DNA of 64,000 nt from Mesorhizobium huakuii. Lineage in GTDB: Bacteria > Pseudomonadota > Alphaproteobacteria > Rhizobiales > Rhizobiaceae. The stretch's first letter is position 1. Each line of letters begins with the position of its first letter. The notes below the pieces were generated by a model, which worked only from the letters and a program-made list of their open reading frames with translations, was not told the origin of the DNA and searched no databases. Of this stretch, positions 9,140 to 18,091 are shown in pieces. The stretch is taken from the NCBI RefSeq assembly GCF_030160235.1, contig NZ_BSNY01000057.1, forward strand, positions 1 to 64,000. Direction: 5' to 3'. Both the position numbers and the translations under genes were made by a program.

Positions 9140-10003
9140 TCAGGCGGCTGTCGCCAGAAATTCCGGGTTCTGCTTCACCAGCGCCAACTTCAGCTTTTCC
9201 ATGGCGCGGGCCTCGATCTGGCGGACACGTTCCTTGGAAATGCCGAGCGTCTCGCCGAGCGCCTCGAGCGTGGCGCCCTCGTCGTTCAGCCGGCGTTCCT
9301 CGATGATCCTGAGTTCGCGGGCGTTCAGCGCATGAAGCGCCTCCCGCAGCCAAAGCGAACGGCGCGCGATATCGATCTTGTCGCCGACAATCTCGTCGGG
9401 CAGCGGATCGTCTGAAACCAGGAAGTCCATCCGCTCGGTCGCCCCCGCATCGTCGGCCAGCGGCATGTTGAGCGAGGAGTCGGGCGCCGACAGCCGTGAA
9501 TCCATCATCGCCACGTCGGCCTCGGAGACGCCAAGCGCCACCGACACTTCGCGGTAGAGGGTCGCGTTGGAAAGCGGCTCCGCGCCATTCGCCAGCCGGG
9601 CGCGCAGGCGGCGCAGGTTGAAGAACAGGGCTTTTTGCGCAGAGCTGGTGCCGCCGCGCACGATCGACCAGTTGCGCAGGATGTAGTCCTGCATCGAGGC
9701 GCGGATCCACCACGTCGCATAGGTCGAAAACCGCACTTCGCGTTCGGGCTCGAAGCGGGCGGCGGCCTCGAGCAGGCCGACATGGCCTTCCTGGATCAGG
9801 TCGCCGAGCGGCAGGCCGTAATGGCGGAATTTCGAGGCCATGGAAATGACCAGCCGCATATGGGCGACGGTGATGCTGTGCAGGGCGTTCTGGTCGTTGT
9901 CCTCCTTCCAGAGCAAGGCCAGCCGATGCTCCTCGTCGCGTTCGAGATAGGGAGCCTTCATTGCCGCACGGACCATGATCCGTCCTGCCGTGTCTTCCAT
10001 CAT
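9140..10003 (-). CDS. rpoH: RNA polymerase sigma-32 factor (heat-shock sigma, RpoH family)
   Basis: The 287-residue sigma-70-family protein has region 2 (LPLGDLIQEGHVGLLEAAARFEPEREVRFSTYATWWIR split over conserved blocks), the RpoH box AQKALFFNLRRLRARL, and region 4 with the HTH ATLEALGETLGISKERVRQIE. It lacks region 1.1, as expected for this group. Rhizobia usually carry two or more rpoH paralogues; which one this is cannot be told from the sequence. It directs polymerase to heat or oxidative-stress promoters. An SD AGGGAG precedes the tandem ATGATG start. It is convergent with the M48 protease gene, itself a plausible envelope-stress gene. Confidence 0.93.
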   Translation of the reverse strand: MMEDTAGRIMVRAAMKAPYLERDEEHRLALLWKEDNDQNALHSITVAHMRLVISMASKFRHYGLPLGDLIQEGHVGLLEAAARFEPEREVRFSTYATWWIRASMQDYILRNWSIVRGGTSSAQKALFFNLRRLRARLANGAEPLSNATLYREVSVALGVSEADVAMMDSRLSAPDSSLNMPLADDAGATERMDFLVSDDPLPDEIVGDKIDIARRSLWLREALHALNARELRIIEERRLNDEGATLEALGETLGISKERVRQIEARAMEKLKLALVKQNPEFLATAA

Positions 10004-10330
10004 GAGGCGCTCCCTGGCTGAGCCGATATAACCGACGTTACGAACTTTGGCAGGGCACCGGTTGAAATCGCGGCGTCGCGCCCTAGAACAGCCAAAACTG
10101 CCACGCGCGAGAAAGGTTCCGCTGGCGCGGGCGGGCGGGGGATGCTGTCCGGGCGATTTCGACGTGGTTGCCGGGCGCGTTCAGACCCTGCAAGGACGCG
10201 CATTTAGAGAATTTGGTTTCAGAATTTCTTCGTTTTTGAAATCTGGTTCCTTATTCTTTCGACCCGCATCTGTCATTTTCCAGCCCTCACAACAGGCCAG
10301 ATATCAGGCCAAGGACGGGATCACAAAAAT
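10004..10330. other. Intergenic region between rpoH and an amino acid ABC operon
   Basis: This 327-bp divergent region must hold the rpoH promoter (minus) and the promoter for the ABC operon (plus). The part from 10195 to 10330 is AT-richer (runs such as TTTCTTCGTTTTTG). I see no clear gene, no tRNA and no strong hairpin in it. Confidence 0.5.
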
Positions 10331-11104
10331 ATGAAATGGCTCAAGTCGCTTATCGTCGCCGGAACGCTGCAGGCCCTGGCGGTCACCGCTGGTCACGCCG
10401 GCGCCAATCTCGATCAGATCAAGCAGGCCGGCGTCATTAAGGTCGGCACGGAAGGCACCTACGCGCCCTTCACCTACCATGACGCGTCCGGCGCGCTGGT
10501 CGGCTTCGACGTCGAGATCGCCAAGGCGATCGCCGACAAGCTCGGCGTCAAGGTCGAGTTCCTCGAGGGCAAGTGGGACGGGCTGATCGCCGGCCTCGAC
10601 GTCAAGCGCTACGACGCCGTCATCAACGAGGTCGGCATCACCGACGCGCGCAAGGCCAAGTATGATTTCTCCGATCCCTACATCGCCTCCAAGGCGGTGC
10701 TGATCGTGCGCGGCGACAACACCGACATCAAGACCTTCGCCGATCTCAAGGGCAAGAAGTCGGCGCAGTCGCTGACCTCGAACTTCGGCAAGCTGGCCGA
10801 GGCGAACGGCGCCGAACTGGTCGGCACCGACGGCTTCGACCAGTCGATCCAGCTGCTTTTGACCGGCCGCGCCGACGCCACCATCAATGACAGCCTGTCC
10901 TTCCTCGACTTCAAGAAGCACAAGCCCGACGCCAATGTGAAGATCGCCGCGCAAGAGGAAAACGCCGACTATTCCGGCGTCATCGTGCGCAAGGGCGATC
11001 CGGAACTGGTTGCCGCCATCAACAAGGCGCTGGCCGACATCAAGGCCGACGGCACCTACAAGAAGATCGCCGACACCTATTTCGGCCAGGACGTTTCGAA
11101 GTAA
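10331..11104 (+). CDS. Polar amino acid ABC transporter, substrate-binding protein
   Basis: The 257-residue periplasmic protein has a signal peptide (LIVAGTLQALAVTAGHAGA). It is a family 3 solute-binding protein: VIKVGTEGTYAPFTYHD, LVGFDVEIAKAIADKLGVKVEF, YDAVINEVGITDARKAKYDFSDPYI and SLTSNFGKLAE. It resembles cystine or general polar amino acid binders such as FliY-type proteins, but the ligand cannot be fixed by eye. It is the first gene of a three-gene operon with a permease and an ATPase. A hairpin with a T-run lies directly after it, which probably raises its level relative to the membrane components. Confidence 0.9.
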   Translation: MKWLKSLIVAGTLQALAVTAGHAGANLDQIKQAGVIKVGTEGTYAPFTYHDASGALVGFDVEIAKAIADKLGVKVEFLEGKWDGLIAGLDVKRYDAVINEVGITDARKAKYDFSDPYIASKAVLIVRGDNTDIKTFADLKGKKSAQSLTSNFGKLAEANGAELVGTDGFDQSIQLLLTGRADATINDSLSFLDFKKHKPDANVKIAAQEENADYSGVIVRKGDPELVAAINKALADIKADGTYKKIADTYFGQDVSK

Positions 11105-11144
11105 CTTTGACTGGGGGCAAGTTGTCGCCCCTGCGATGCATCCA

Positions 11145-11177
11145 GCGGCGGGCCGTCTTTGACGGCTCGCCGCTTTT
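11145..11177 (+). terminator. Intra-operon hairpin with T-run after the binding-protein gene
   Basis: Arms GCGGCGGGCCGTC (11145-11157) and GACGGCTCGCCGC (11161-11173) pair at 12 of 13 positions around a TTT loop, followed by TTTT. It lies 40 bases after the SBP stop and 66 bases before the permease start. It probably acts as a partial terminator or a 3'-end stabiliser that keeps SBP mRNA in excess. Confidence 0.75.
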
Positions 11178-11242
11178 GTCGTGATATGGCTGGCGCATTC
11201 GCGTTTCGATGAAGCCATCTCGACCATTCTGGAGGGTCTTTC

Positions 11243-11923
11243 GTGCCGCACTGGCTGCAACTGATGCTGGAGTCGCTGCCTTCGCTGCTCTGGGCCGCCC
11301 TGATCTTTACCGTGCCGTTGACGCTGTTGTCCTTCGTGCTGGGCCTGACCGTTGGCCTGGGCGCAGCACTCGGCCGGCTGTTCGGACCGAAGCCGCTGGT
11401 CATGCTCGTGCGCTTCTATGTCTGGATCTTCCGCGGCACGCCGTTGCTGGTGCAGCTGTTCCTGATCTTCTACGGCCTGCCGTCCGTCGGCATCCTGCTT
11501 GACGCTTTTACCGCTGCGCTGATCGGCTTCACGCTGAACATCGGCGCCTACACGTCGGAAATCATCCGCGCGGCCATCGGCTCGGTGCCCAAGGGCCAGT
11601 GGGAAGCCGCCTATTCGATCGGCATGACCTGGGGCCAGGCGATGCGGCGCACCATCCTGCCGCAGGCCGGCCGGGTCGCGGTGCCGCCGCTCTCCAACAC
11701 CTTCATCTCGCTGGTCAAGGACACCTCGCTGGCCGCCGCCATCACCGTGCCGGAAATGTTCCAGGCGGCGCAGCGCATCGTCGCCACCACCTATGAGCCG
11801 CTGATCCTCTATGTCGAGGCGGCGATCCTCTACCTGGCGATGAGTTCGGTGCTGTCGGCCCTGCAGACGCGGCTGGAGGAGCGGCTCAACCGCTATGGCG
11901 GCTTCCTGGAGGCACGCTCATGA
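11243..11923 (+). CDS. Polar amino acid ABC transporter, permease
   Basis: The 226-residue inner-membrane protein has about five hydrophobic segments and is of the HisM/GlnP type. Typical signatures are YVWIFRGTPLLVQLFLIFYGLP, GAYTSEIIRAAIGSVPKGQWEAA and the EAA loop SIGMTWGQAMRRTILPQA. The gene uses a GTG start with SD GGAGGG 7 nt before it. It overlaps the next gene by 4 nt (ATGA), so the permease and ATPase are translationally coupled. Only one permease is encoded, so a homodimer is expected. Confidence 0.92.
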   Translation: MPHWLQLMLESLPSLLWAALIFTVPLTLLSFVLGLTVGLGAALGRLFGPKPLVMLVRFYVWIFRGTPLLVQLFLIFYGLPSVGILLDAFTAALIGFTLNIGAYTSEIIRAAIGSVPKGQWEAAYSIGMTWGQAMRRTILPQAGRVAVPPLSNTFISLVKDTSLAAAITVPEMFQAAQRIVATTYEPLILYVEAAILYLAMSSVLSALQTRLEERLNRYGGFLEARS

Positions 11924-12693
11924 TCGGCCTCACCAATATCGAAAAGCGCTTCGGCGACAATCTCGTGCTCGAGGGCGTGACGGTCGCGATCGCCGAAGGC
12001 AGTGTCACGGCCCTTGTCGGTCCTTCGGGCGGGGGAAAAAGCACGCTCCTGCGCTGCATCAACCTCCTGGAGATTCCGACCTCCGGCACGGTGCGCATCG
12101 GCGACGAGACGCTGGCGTTTCGCCCGGGCATCAAGGTGCCGGCCGCAGACATCAGGCGGCTGCGCCTGCAGACCGGCATGGTGTTCCAGAACTTCCAGCT
12201 GTTCCCGCATCGCACCGCCATCGAGAACGTGATGGAAGGGCTGGTGACCGTGCTGAAATGGTCGCCTGAAAGGGCCCGCGAGCGGGCGCTCGCCCTGCTG
12301 GAAAAGGTCGGGATGGTGCACAAGGCCGATGCCTGGCCGGCGACGCTGTCAGGCGGCCAGCAGCAGCGCGTGGCGATCGCCCGGGCGCTCGCGCCGTCGC
12401 CGAAGGTGCTGCTGTGCGACGAGCCGACTTCGGCGCTCGATCCGGAACTGGCACAAGAGGTGGTCGACGTGCTCGGCAAGCTCGCCAGCGAAGGCACGAC
12501 CATGGTGATGGCGACGCATGATCTGCGGCTTGCCTCCAAGATCGCCCAGGAAGCGGTGTTCCTCGATGCCGGCGTCATCGTCGAGCAGGGGCCGTCGGCC
12601 AGTTTGTTCGGCAATCCCGAGCGCGAACGGACCAAGCGCTTCATCGCGACGCTGAAGCAGGAAGCGGAGAAGGAAGGCGGCGGTCAGGCATGA
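11920..12693 (+). CDS. Polar amino acid ABC transporter, ATP-binding protein
   Basis: The 257-residue ATPase has Walker A GPSGGGKST, Q-loop VFQNFQLFPH, signature LSGGQQQRVAIARAL, Walker B VLLCDEPTSALD and H-loop MATHDL. The arrangement matches HisP/GlnQ-type proteins. It overlaps the permease start by ATGA and is the last gene of the operon. A bidirectional terminator about 35 nt downstream separates it from the convergent carD gene. It energises uptake of the amino acid bound by the product of the first gene. Confidence 0.93.
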   Translation: MIGLTNIEKRFGDNLVLEGVTVAIAEGSVTALVGPSGGGKSTLLRCINLLEIPTSGTVRIGDETLAFRPGIKVPAADIRRLRLQTGMVFQNFQLFPHRTAIENVMEGLVTVLKWSPERARERALALLEKVGMVHKADAWPATLSGGQQQRVAIARALAPSPKVLLCDEPTSALDPELAQEVVDVLGKLASEGTTMVMATHDLRLASKIAQEAVFLDAGVIVEQGPSASLFGNPERERTKRFIATLKQEAEKEGGGQA

Positions 12694-12726
12694 ACGCGAC
12701 ATCCGCGGCCGATCTCCCCAAAAAAC

Positions 12727-12754
12727 AAAAAACCCGGCGCGAGGCCGGGTTTTT
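12727..12754. terminator. Bidirectional Rho-independent terminator between the ABC operon and carD
   Basis: The stem AAAAACCCGGC / GCCGGGTTTTT closes a 5-nt loop, with an A-run on one side and a T-run on the other. It therefore reads as an intrinsic terminator on both strands, exactly between two convergent genes. Confidence 0.93.
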
Positions 12755-12778
12755 CGTGGAACTTAAAGGCTCAAGCGC

Positions 12779-13360
12779 TCAGGCAGCTTCTTCCTGCTCG
12801 GCTTCCTCATTGTCGGCCTTGGCGCCGCGCTTAGGGCCCTTGTTGAGGTTGACCTCGATCAGGCGCACGGCTTCGGTTTCCGACATGCGGTTGACGGCCG
12901 CGATCTCGCGGGCCATGCGGTCGAGTGCCGCCTCGTAAAGCTGGCGCTCGGAATAGGACTGCTCCGGCTGGTTGTCGGCGCGGTAGAGGTCGCGCACGAC
13001 TTCCGAGATCGAGATCAGGTCGCCGGAATTGATCTTGGCATCATATTCCTGGGCGCGGCGCGACCACATGGTGCGCTTGACGCGGGCGCGGCCCTGCACG
13101 ACCTTCAACGCGCGCTCGACATAATCCTCTTCCGACAGCTTGCGCATGCCGATGGAGGTCGCCTTGGCGACCGGCACCTTCAGGCGCATCTTGTCCTTCT
13201 GGAAGTCGATGACGAACAGTTCCAGCTTATGGCCGGCCACTTCCTGCTCGTCGATCGACACGATCTGGCCGACGCCATGCGCCGGATAGACGATGTATTC
13301 GCCGGTCTTGAAACCGTGACGCGCACCAGTGGACTTCTTCTGCGGGGTGATCGTTGCCAT
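12779..13360 (-). CDS. carD: CarD family transcriptional regulator
   Basis: The 193-residue protein has an N-terminal RNA-polymerase-interacting domain of the CarD/TRCF type (FKTGEYIVYPAHGVGQIVSIDEQEVAG near residues 17-45). An alpha-helical DNA-binding region follows (RARVKRTMWSRRAQEYDAKINSGDL, AREIAAVNRMSETEAV), and the tail is acidic (DNEEAEQEEAA). In mycobacteria and alphaproteobacteria CarD stabilises the open complex at rRNA and other promoters. I start it at the ATG preceded by AAGGAG; the frame is open further upstream without a better start. The gene ends at a bidirectional terminator. It lies in the same direction as fdxA, S4 and helicase genes. Confidence 0.9.
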   Translation of the reverse strand: MATITPQKKSTGARHGFKTGEYIVYPAHGVGQIVSIDEQEVAGHKLELFVIDFQKDKMRLKVPVAKATSIGMRKLSEEDYVERALKVVQGRARVKRTMWSRRAQEYDAKINSGDLISISEVVRDLYRADNQPEQSYSERQLYEAALDRMAREIAAVNRMSETEAVRLIEVNLNKGPKRGAKADNEEAEQEEAA

Positions 13361-13729
13361 TACGCCCTGAACTCCTTGTTGTGGGCCGGCGGCGGTGCCG
13401 GCTGAACTCGTGCGACCGGGGAAACCGATCGTTAGCCGCACAACAGATGAACCCACCGGAAAGGTCGGGACCGGCAAACCGCACGAACTGCGACCGCCTG
13501 ACCCAGATCGCTCTGGTCCGGAATGGGATTTTCACCTTTCAGTGATTTGGGGCGTCTGCGCCATAAATCGACGTTGTGTCACCGGCATGTTTCGCTGATG
13601 TAGCACAAAAAGTCGGAAGAATCAAGGTTTTGCTGCGTAAGCGAAGGCCACAACCAATCGCCGCCTGTCAAGGCGGTTAATCCGATGTGCCTGTTACGCT
13701 GCGTCATACAAGCCTTTACGGCCGTATTG
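13361..13729. other. Intergenic region between fdxA and carD
   Basis: This 369-bp region should contain the carD promoter and the 3' end of the fdxA transcript. Open frames here show no family resemblance and mirror other frames. A moderately AT-rich stretch (13560-13640) could hold the promoter. I see no strong hairpin and no RNA gene. Confidence 0.45.
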
Positions 13730-14068
13730 TCAATCACCTTCGCCGGGCTCGGCGGAGAAGTATTTCTCGAACTTGCCGGCCTCGCCGTCGAAGGTCTTGG
13801 CGTCTGCCGGTGGCTCCTTCTTGGCGGTGATGTTGGGCCATTTCTCGGCATATTCGGTGTTGATCTGCAGCCATTTGTCGAGGCCGGGCTCGGTGTCGGG
13901 CTTGATCGCGTCGGCCGGGCATTCAGGTTCGCAGACGCCGCAGTCGATGCACTCGTCGGGATGGATGACGAGCATGTTCTCGCCTTCATAGAAACAGTCG
14001 ACCGGACAGACCTCGATGCAGTCCATATATTTGCATTTGATGCAATTGTCGGTCACGACATAGGTCAT
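13730..14068 (-). CDS. fdxA: 7Fe ferredoxin FdxA
   Basis: The 112-residue ferredoxin has two cluster motifs at the N-terminus: [17 protein letters not shown] and [12 protein letters not shown]. The pattern is that of the 7Fe type with one [3Fe-4S] and one [4Fe-4S] cluster. The C-terminal extension ([22 protein letters not shown]) is typical of alphaproteobacterial FdxA. It is a small cytosolic electron carrier; the redox partner is not shown. It is encoded downstream of the S4 gene on the same strand with a 249-bp gap, so it may have its own promoter. Confidence 0.95.
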   Translation of the reverse strand: MTYVVTDNCIKCKYMDCIEVCPVDCFYEGENMLVIHPDECIDCGVCEPECPADAIKPDTEPGLDKWLQINTEYAEKWPNITAKKEPPADAKTFDGEAGKFEKYFSAEPGEGD

Positions 14069-14317
14069 CGGTCGGCTCCGGGACGTCCCAGCTTAATGGG
14101 CCAGTTTTCTTGGGCTTTTTCCGTGAGGTAACGCCTTTGTCCCTCGCTTGCAAGGGTTGCCATGCGCGGCCGCTTCGGCGTTGGCGGAATGGAATTCCAG
14201 GCGGCAGGCGCGACGAGGGCGGCTGATGTCCCGGGGAGCGTCTTGTTTGCCGGGTTCTGTTCTGTCCTGCGCCCGCCATTGCCCTGGGATCGTGCCCCGC
14301 GACCTGGCCGGCAAACC

Positions 14318-14704
14318 TCAATCTTCGCCAAGCAAGCGGTCGGTCTGGCGGCGTTCTCTTTTGGTCGGGCGGCCGCTGCCGGCCTCGCGCAGCGCCGGAA
14401 TGGCGTCGGGAAGCGCCTCGCCCTTCGGGGTGGGCGGCGGCGACATGTCCTCATAGAGGGTGCGGGCTTCCTCCGCCGGGCCGCGCCGGACACCCGCGCC
14501 AAGCACCTTCCAGACGAAGATGCGCCGGTCGAGCGTAATGGTCAGCACGTCGCCCGGCTTGACCAGATCGGAGGCCTGCGCTGCTTTGTCGCGATTGATG
14601 CGCACGCGCCCGGCGACGACGAGCTTCGCCGCCAGCGAGCGCGATTTTACCGCGCGCGAGAAGAACAGCCATTTGTCGATGCGCTGGCGGCCTTCGGCAA
14701 CCAT
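14318..14704 (-). CDS. S4 domain RNA-binding protein (Hsp15-like)
   Basis: The 128-residue basic protein has an N-terminal S4 fold (RIDKWLFFSRAVKSRSLAAKLVVAGRVRINRDK, about residues 8-60), matching the Hsp15/HslR family. Those proteins bind stalled 50S subunits carrying nascent chains. A Pro/Glu linker and a basic C-terminal tail (GRPTKRERRQTDRL) follow, with no catalytic domain. It lies 15 nt after the helicase gene, so the two are probably one transcript, and the tail may contact RNA. The order helicase-S4-fdxA-carD suggests a conserved RNA/translation block. The exact role is inferred. Confidence 0.85.
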   Translation of the reverse strand: MVAEGRQRIDKWLFFSRAVKSRSLAAKLVVAGRVRINRDKAAQASDLVKPGDVLTITLDRRIFVWKVLGAGVRRGPAEEARTLYEDMSPPPTPKGEALPDAIPALREAGSGRPTKRERRQTDRLLGED

Positions 14705-14719
14705 CGAACCGAATCCGGC

Positions 14720-17700
14720 CTACTTCTTCAGCTGGTCGCGCAAGGCGGCGAGCTTGGCGAAGGGCGAATCCGGATCGAAGCGCACCGGACGTTCCTCGCG
14801 CGGCTTCGATTGGAAGGCGGGCTTTGCGCCGCCCTTGCCGCGATCGGGACCACCCTTGGCCTCGGGCCGGCCACCCTTCCAGTCGGGCCGGCCTTCGCGG
14901 CGCTCGGGACGCTCGCCCTGCGGGCGGCCGTCACGGCGCTGTTCGCCTTCGCCCTGCGGCTTGGGCTTGAACTTCGAACGGTCGAACCGCGGCTTGCCGG
15001 CGCCCTCGCGCCGCCCCTCATGGGCGGGACGTTCTCCGGGCGCGGCCGAGGTCGGTGCGCCGCCGGCATCGGCGGGCGCATTGTTTCGGCCGCGCGCTTG
15101 CCCGTTGCGCTGGCGGTTGTTGCGGCCTTCGTGATGACGGGGGCGCTGTTCGAAACGGCCCTGGCGCCACAGCAGGATCGGCTTGGGCGCTTCGGCTTCG
15201 GCGGCGGGCTCGCCGGCCGCCGCTTCGGCCTCCATGGCAGGCTCGTCCGAAACCGCTTCCGTCGCCGGCGCAGCTTCCGAAACTGGCTCCGCTGGCGTGG
15301 CTTCGACCGCTTCGGCTTCGGCAGCAGTTTCCGCTGCCGCTTCGACAACAGCCTCCGCAGCAGGTTCTTCCACCGCTTCGGCTGGAGCTTCCGGTTGCGC
15401 TTCCGCGATCGGCTCTGCTGTCGTTTCCGCTATGACCTCGGCAGGAGTTTCGAGCGCGGCCTCAGCAGCCGGCTCCGAACCCTCGACCGCTGCCTCCGCG
15501 GCCGCATCTGCAGCGGCGGCTTCGGCTGCCTTGGCCTGCTCGGCGCGCGCGGCTTCTTCCGCCGCAAGCTTGGCCGCGGCGGCTTCACTCGCGGCGGTGT
15601 CCTGCGCCTCCAGCCGTGCCTTGACCTCCGCCGCCGGCTTCGGCTCGGCGCGGTAGCCCAGACCCTTGAGGATCTCTTCCATGTCGTCGGCGGTGGCGCC
15701 GAGGATCGACATCATCGGCGGGGTCACCATGAAGGAATGGCCGTCATAGGCGCCGTCCGGACGCTGGCCAAGGCCGGGCTTCCAATTGGTCGCCGGACGG
15801 ATGAGGTCCGCCAGCCGTTCCAGAATGTCGATGCGCACGGCGCGGCGACCGAGATTGCGGTAGCCGGCAAGCTTGTAAAAGGCCTTGTCGAAGGCCGGAT
15901 CGATGACCACGGAGGTGCGGCCCGACGCCAGTGCATGGACGACGTCGCCGAAACCCGGCTTGTCCTTGCCGTCGTTCCCCAGCGCCCACAGCAAGGTCAC
16001 CAGTCCGGCGGGGGCCGGCTTGATCAGTGCCGGCACGAAGACATGGTAGGCACCGAAGCGCACACCGAGTCGGCGCAGGGCGGCGCGGCCCTCCTGGTCG
16101 AGCGACTTCATCTCCTCTGCGATATCGCGGCGGTTGATGAGGCCGAAATTCTCGACCAGCTGGAAGGCGATGCCGCGGCCGATGCCGGAAATCTGCTCGG
16201 CGTTCTTCAAATCGACCAGCGGCTTCAGCAGCGTTTCGATCTGGAAATTGACGAAGCGTTCGGCGCGCGCGGCGACTTTGTCGCGCGCCGGGCCGGTCAG
16301 CTGTTCGTCGGCCAGAAGCACTAGGCGCGGCTTCAGCGCGTCTTCGCCGGAAACCAGCGTGCCGATCGGCGCACCGATCCAGCGCAATGTGCCGTCCGAG
16401 CCAAGCGCCAGGTCGCCATTGGCGCAGGCGCCGAAGCGTTCGGCGCGCGCCTCGAATTCGGCGGCCAGCGCCTTTTGCGCGGCCGTGCGCACGGCCTTGG
16501 CGTCTTCGCCGCCGGCGGTCTGGTCGGCGGTGAAGCGGAACCCTTGCAACTCGCCGACATGGTGGCCTTCGACAAGGACGGTTCCGGTAGGACTAATTTC
16601 GGCTTCAGGCATGGTATTTTCTCTAAGGCGCCGCATGAGGACGGAAGTCCTGCGGTCTACGAAGCGTTTCGTCAACCGCTCATGCAGCGCATCGGACAAT
16701 CTGTCTTCGATTTCGCGCGTCTTTTCCTGCCAGTGTGCCTGATCGGCCAGCCAGCCGGGCCGGTTCGACACGAATGTCCAGGTGCGGATCTGGGCAATAC
16801 GGTGCGACAGCGTGTCGATATCGCCCTCTGTGGTGTCGGCGCGGCGCACCTGCTCGGCCATGTAGTTCTCGTCGACATGGCCGTGACGGGCGAGGTCCAT
16901 GTAGATGGAGGCGATCAGGTCGGCGTGCTGGGCAGGCGCGATCTTCCTGTAGTCGGGCAGCGCGCAGGCTTCCCACAGCAGCGCCACGCGCCTGGCATCG
17001 GTGGCGAGCGCGCGGATGTCCTCGTCGCGGGAGAGATATTCGAGCGCCTGTGCGTCGACGGCTGGCAATGCGCGCGTCAGGCCCTCGACCGGGGCGTTGG
17101 TCTCGATCGAGCGCTTGAGCGCATCGAGGCTGGCGAAATCGAAATGCGCGGTGCGCCACTGCAGCACCTTCACCGGATCGAAGTCGTGGCCCTCGATCTT
17201 CTTGACGAGGTCTTCGTCGAGCGGGTCGACCTGGCCGGTGACGCCGAAGGTGCCGTCGCGCAGATGCCGGCCGGCGCGGCCGGCGATCTGGCCAAGCTCG
17301 GCCGCCGTCAGGTTGCGGTACTGGTAGCCGTCGAATTTGCGGTTCTGGGCGAAGGCGACATGGTCGAGATCGAGGTTGAGACCCATGCCGATGGCGTCGG
17401 TGGCGACGAGATAGTCGACATCGCCCGACTGGAACAGAGCCACCTGGGCGTTGCGGGTACGCGGCGAGAGCGCGCCGAGCACGACGGCGGCACCGCCCTG
17501 CTGGCGGCGGATCAGCTCGGCGATGGCGTAGACCTCGTCGGCGGAGAAGGCCACGATCGCGGTGCGGCGCGGCAAGCGGGTCAGTTTCTTCGAACCGGCA
17601 TAGGCCAGATGCGACAGCCGCGGCCGCGTCACCACCGAGACGCCCTTCAGCAGGCGCTGCAGGATGCCGTGCATAGTAGCGGCGCCCAGCAGCAGCGTTT

Positions 17701-18091
17701 CCTGGCGGCCGCGCAGATGCAGGATGCGGTCGGTGAAGATGTGGCCGCGCTCGAGGTCGCCGGCGAGCTGCACCTCGTCGATGGCGACGAAGGCGGCGTC
17801 CGTCTCGCGCGGCATGGCTTCGACGGTGCAGACCGAATATTTGGCGCCGGGTGGCTGGATCTTCTCCTCGCCAGTGATCAGCGCCACCTTGTGGGCGCCG
17901 ACCTTTTCGCAGACGCGCGTATAGACTTCCCGGGCCAGCAGCCTGAGCGGCAGGCCGATGACGCCGGTTTCGTGCGCCACCATGCGCTCGATGGCGAGGT
18001 GGGTCTTGCCGGTGTTGGTCGGCCCAAGCACGGCGGTCACGTCGCGGCCCGACAGGATCAGCGGCTCAGTGTGTTTCGGCTGGATGTTCAT
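14720..18091 (-). CDS. SUV3-like superfamily 2 helicase with long Ala/Glu-rich and basic tail
   Basis: The 1123-residue protein has a SUV3-type helicase core: Walker A GPTNTGKT (23-30), TGEEKI (motif near 73), DEVQ box (105-108), and motif VI-like QIAGRAGRH in the second RecA domain. SUV3 relatives unwind RNA or RNA/DNA hybrids in degradosome-like complexes. From about residue 820 a roughly 120-residue Ala/Glu/Pro low-complexity stretch follows. It is succeeded by a Gly/Arg/Pro-rich basic region and a short conserved-looking end (FDPDSPFAKLAALRDQLKK). I use ATG 18091, because the upstream frame lacks the fold. In Brucella/Mesorhizobium, similar genes are annotated mgpS, from memory. It heads a unit with the S4 gene. 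Confidence 0.85.
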   Translation of the reverse strand: MNIQPKHTEPLILSGRDVTAVLGPTNTGKTHLAIERMVAHETGVIGLPLRLLAREVYTRVCEKVGAHKVALITGEEKIQPPGAKYSVCTVEAMPRETDAAFVAIDEVQLAGDLERGHIFTDRILHLRGRQETLLLGAATMHGILQRLLKGVSVVTRPRLSHLAYAGSKKLTRLPRRTAIVAFSADEVYAIAELIRRQQGGAAVVLGALSPRTRNAQVALFQSGDVDYLVATDAIGMGLNLDLDHVAFAQNRKFDGYQYRNLTAAELGQIAGRAGRHLRDGTFGVTGQVDPLDEDLVKKIEGHDFDPVKVLQWRTAHFDFASLDALKRSIETNAPVEGLTRALPAVDAQALEYLSRDEDIRALATDARRVALLWEACALPDYRKIAPAQHADLIASIYMDLARHGHVDENYMAEQVRRADTTEGDIDTLSHRIAQIRTWTFVSNRPGWLADQAHWQEKTREIEDRLSDALHERLTKRFVDRRTSVLMRRLRENTMPEAEISPTGTVLVEGHHVGELQGFRFTADQTAGGEDAKAVRTAAQKALAAEFEARAERFGACANGDLALGSDGTLRWIGAPIGTLVSGEDALKPRLVLLADEQLTGPARDKVAARAERFVNFQIETLLKPLVDLKNAEQISGIGRGIAFQLVENFGLINRRDIAEEMKSLDQEGRAALRRLGVRFGAYHVFVPALIKPAPAGLVTLLWALGNDGKDKPGFGDVVHALASGRTSVVIDPAFDKAFYKLAGYRNLGRRAVRIDILERLADLIRPATNWKPGLGQRPDGAYDGHSFMVTPPMMSILGATADDMEEILKGLGYRAEPKPAAEVKARLEAQDTAASEAAAAKLAAEEAARAEQAKAAEAAAADAAAEAAVEGSEPAAEAALETPAEVIAETTAEPIAEAQPEAPAEAVEEPAAEAVVEAAAETAAEAEAVEATPAEPVSEAAPATEAVSDEPAMEAEAAAGEPAAEAEAPKPILLWRQGRFEQRPRHHEGRNNRQRNGQARGRNNAPADAGGAPTSAAPGERPAHEGRREGAGKPRFDRSKFKPKPQGEGEQRRDGRPQGERPERREGRPDWKGGRPEAKGGPDRGKGGAKPAFQSKPREERPVRFDPDSPFAKLAALRDQLKK

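Noticed and set aside
13579-13989. Minus-strand frame overlapping fdxA
   Set aside because: It is in the wrong frame relative to FdxA, whose cluster cysteines are clear.
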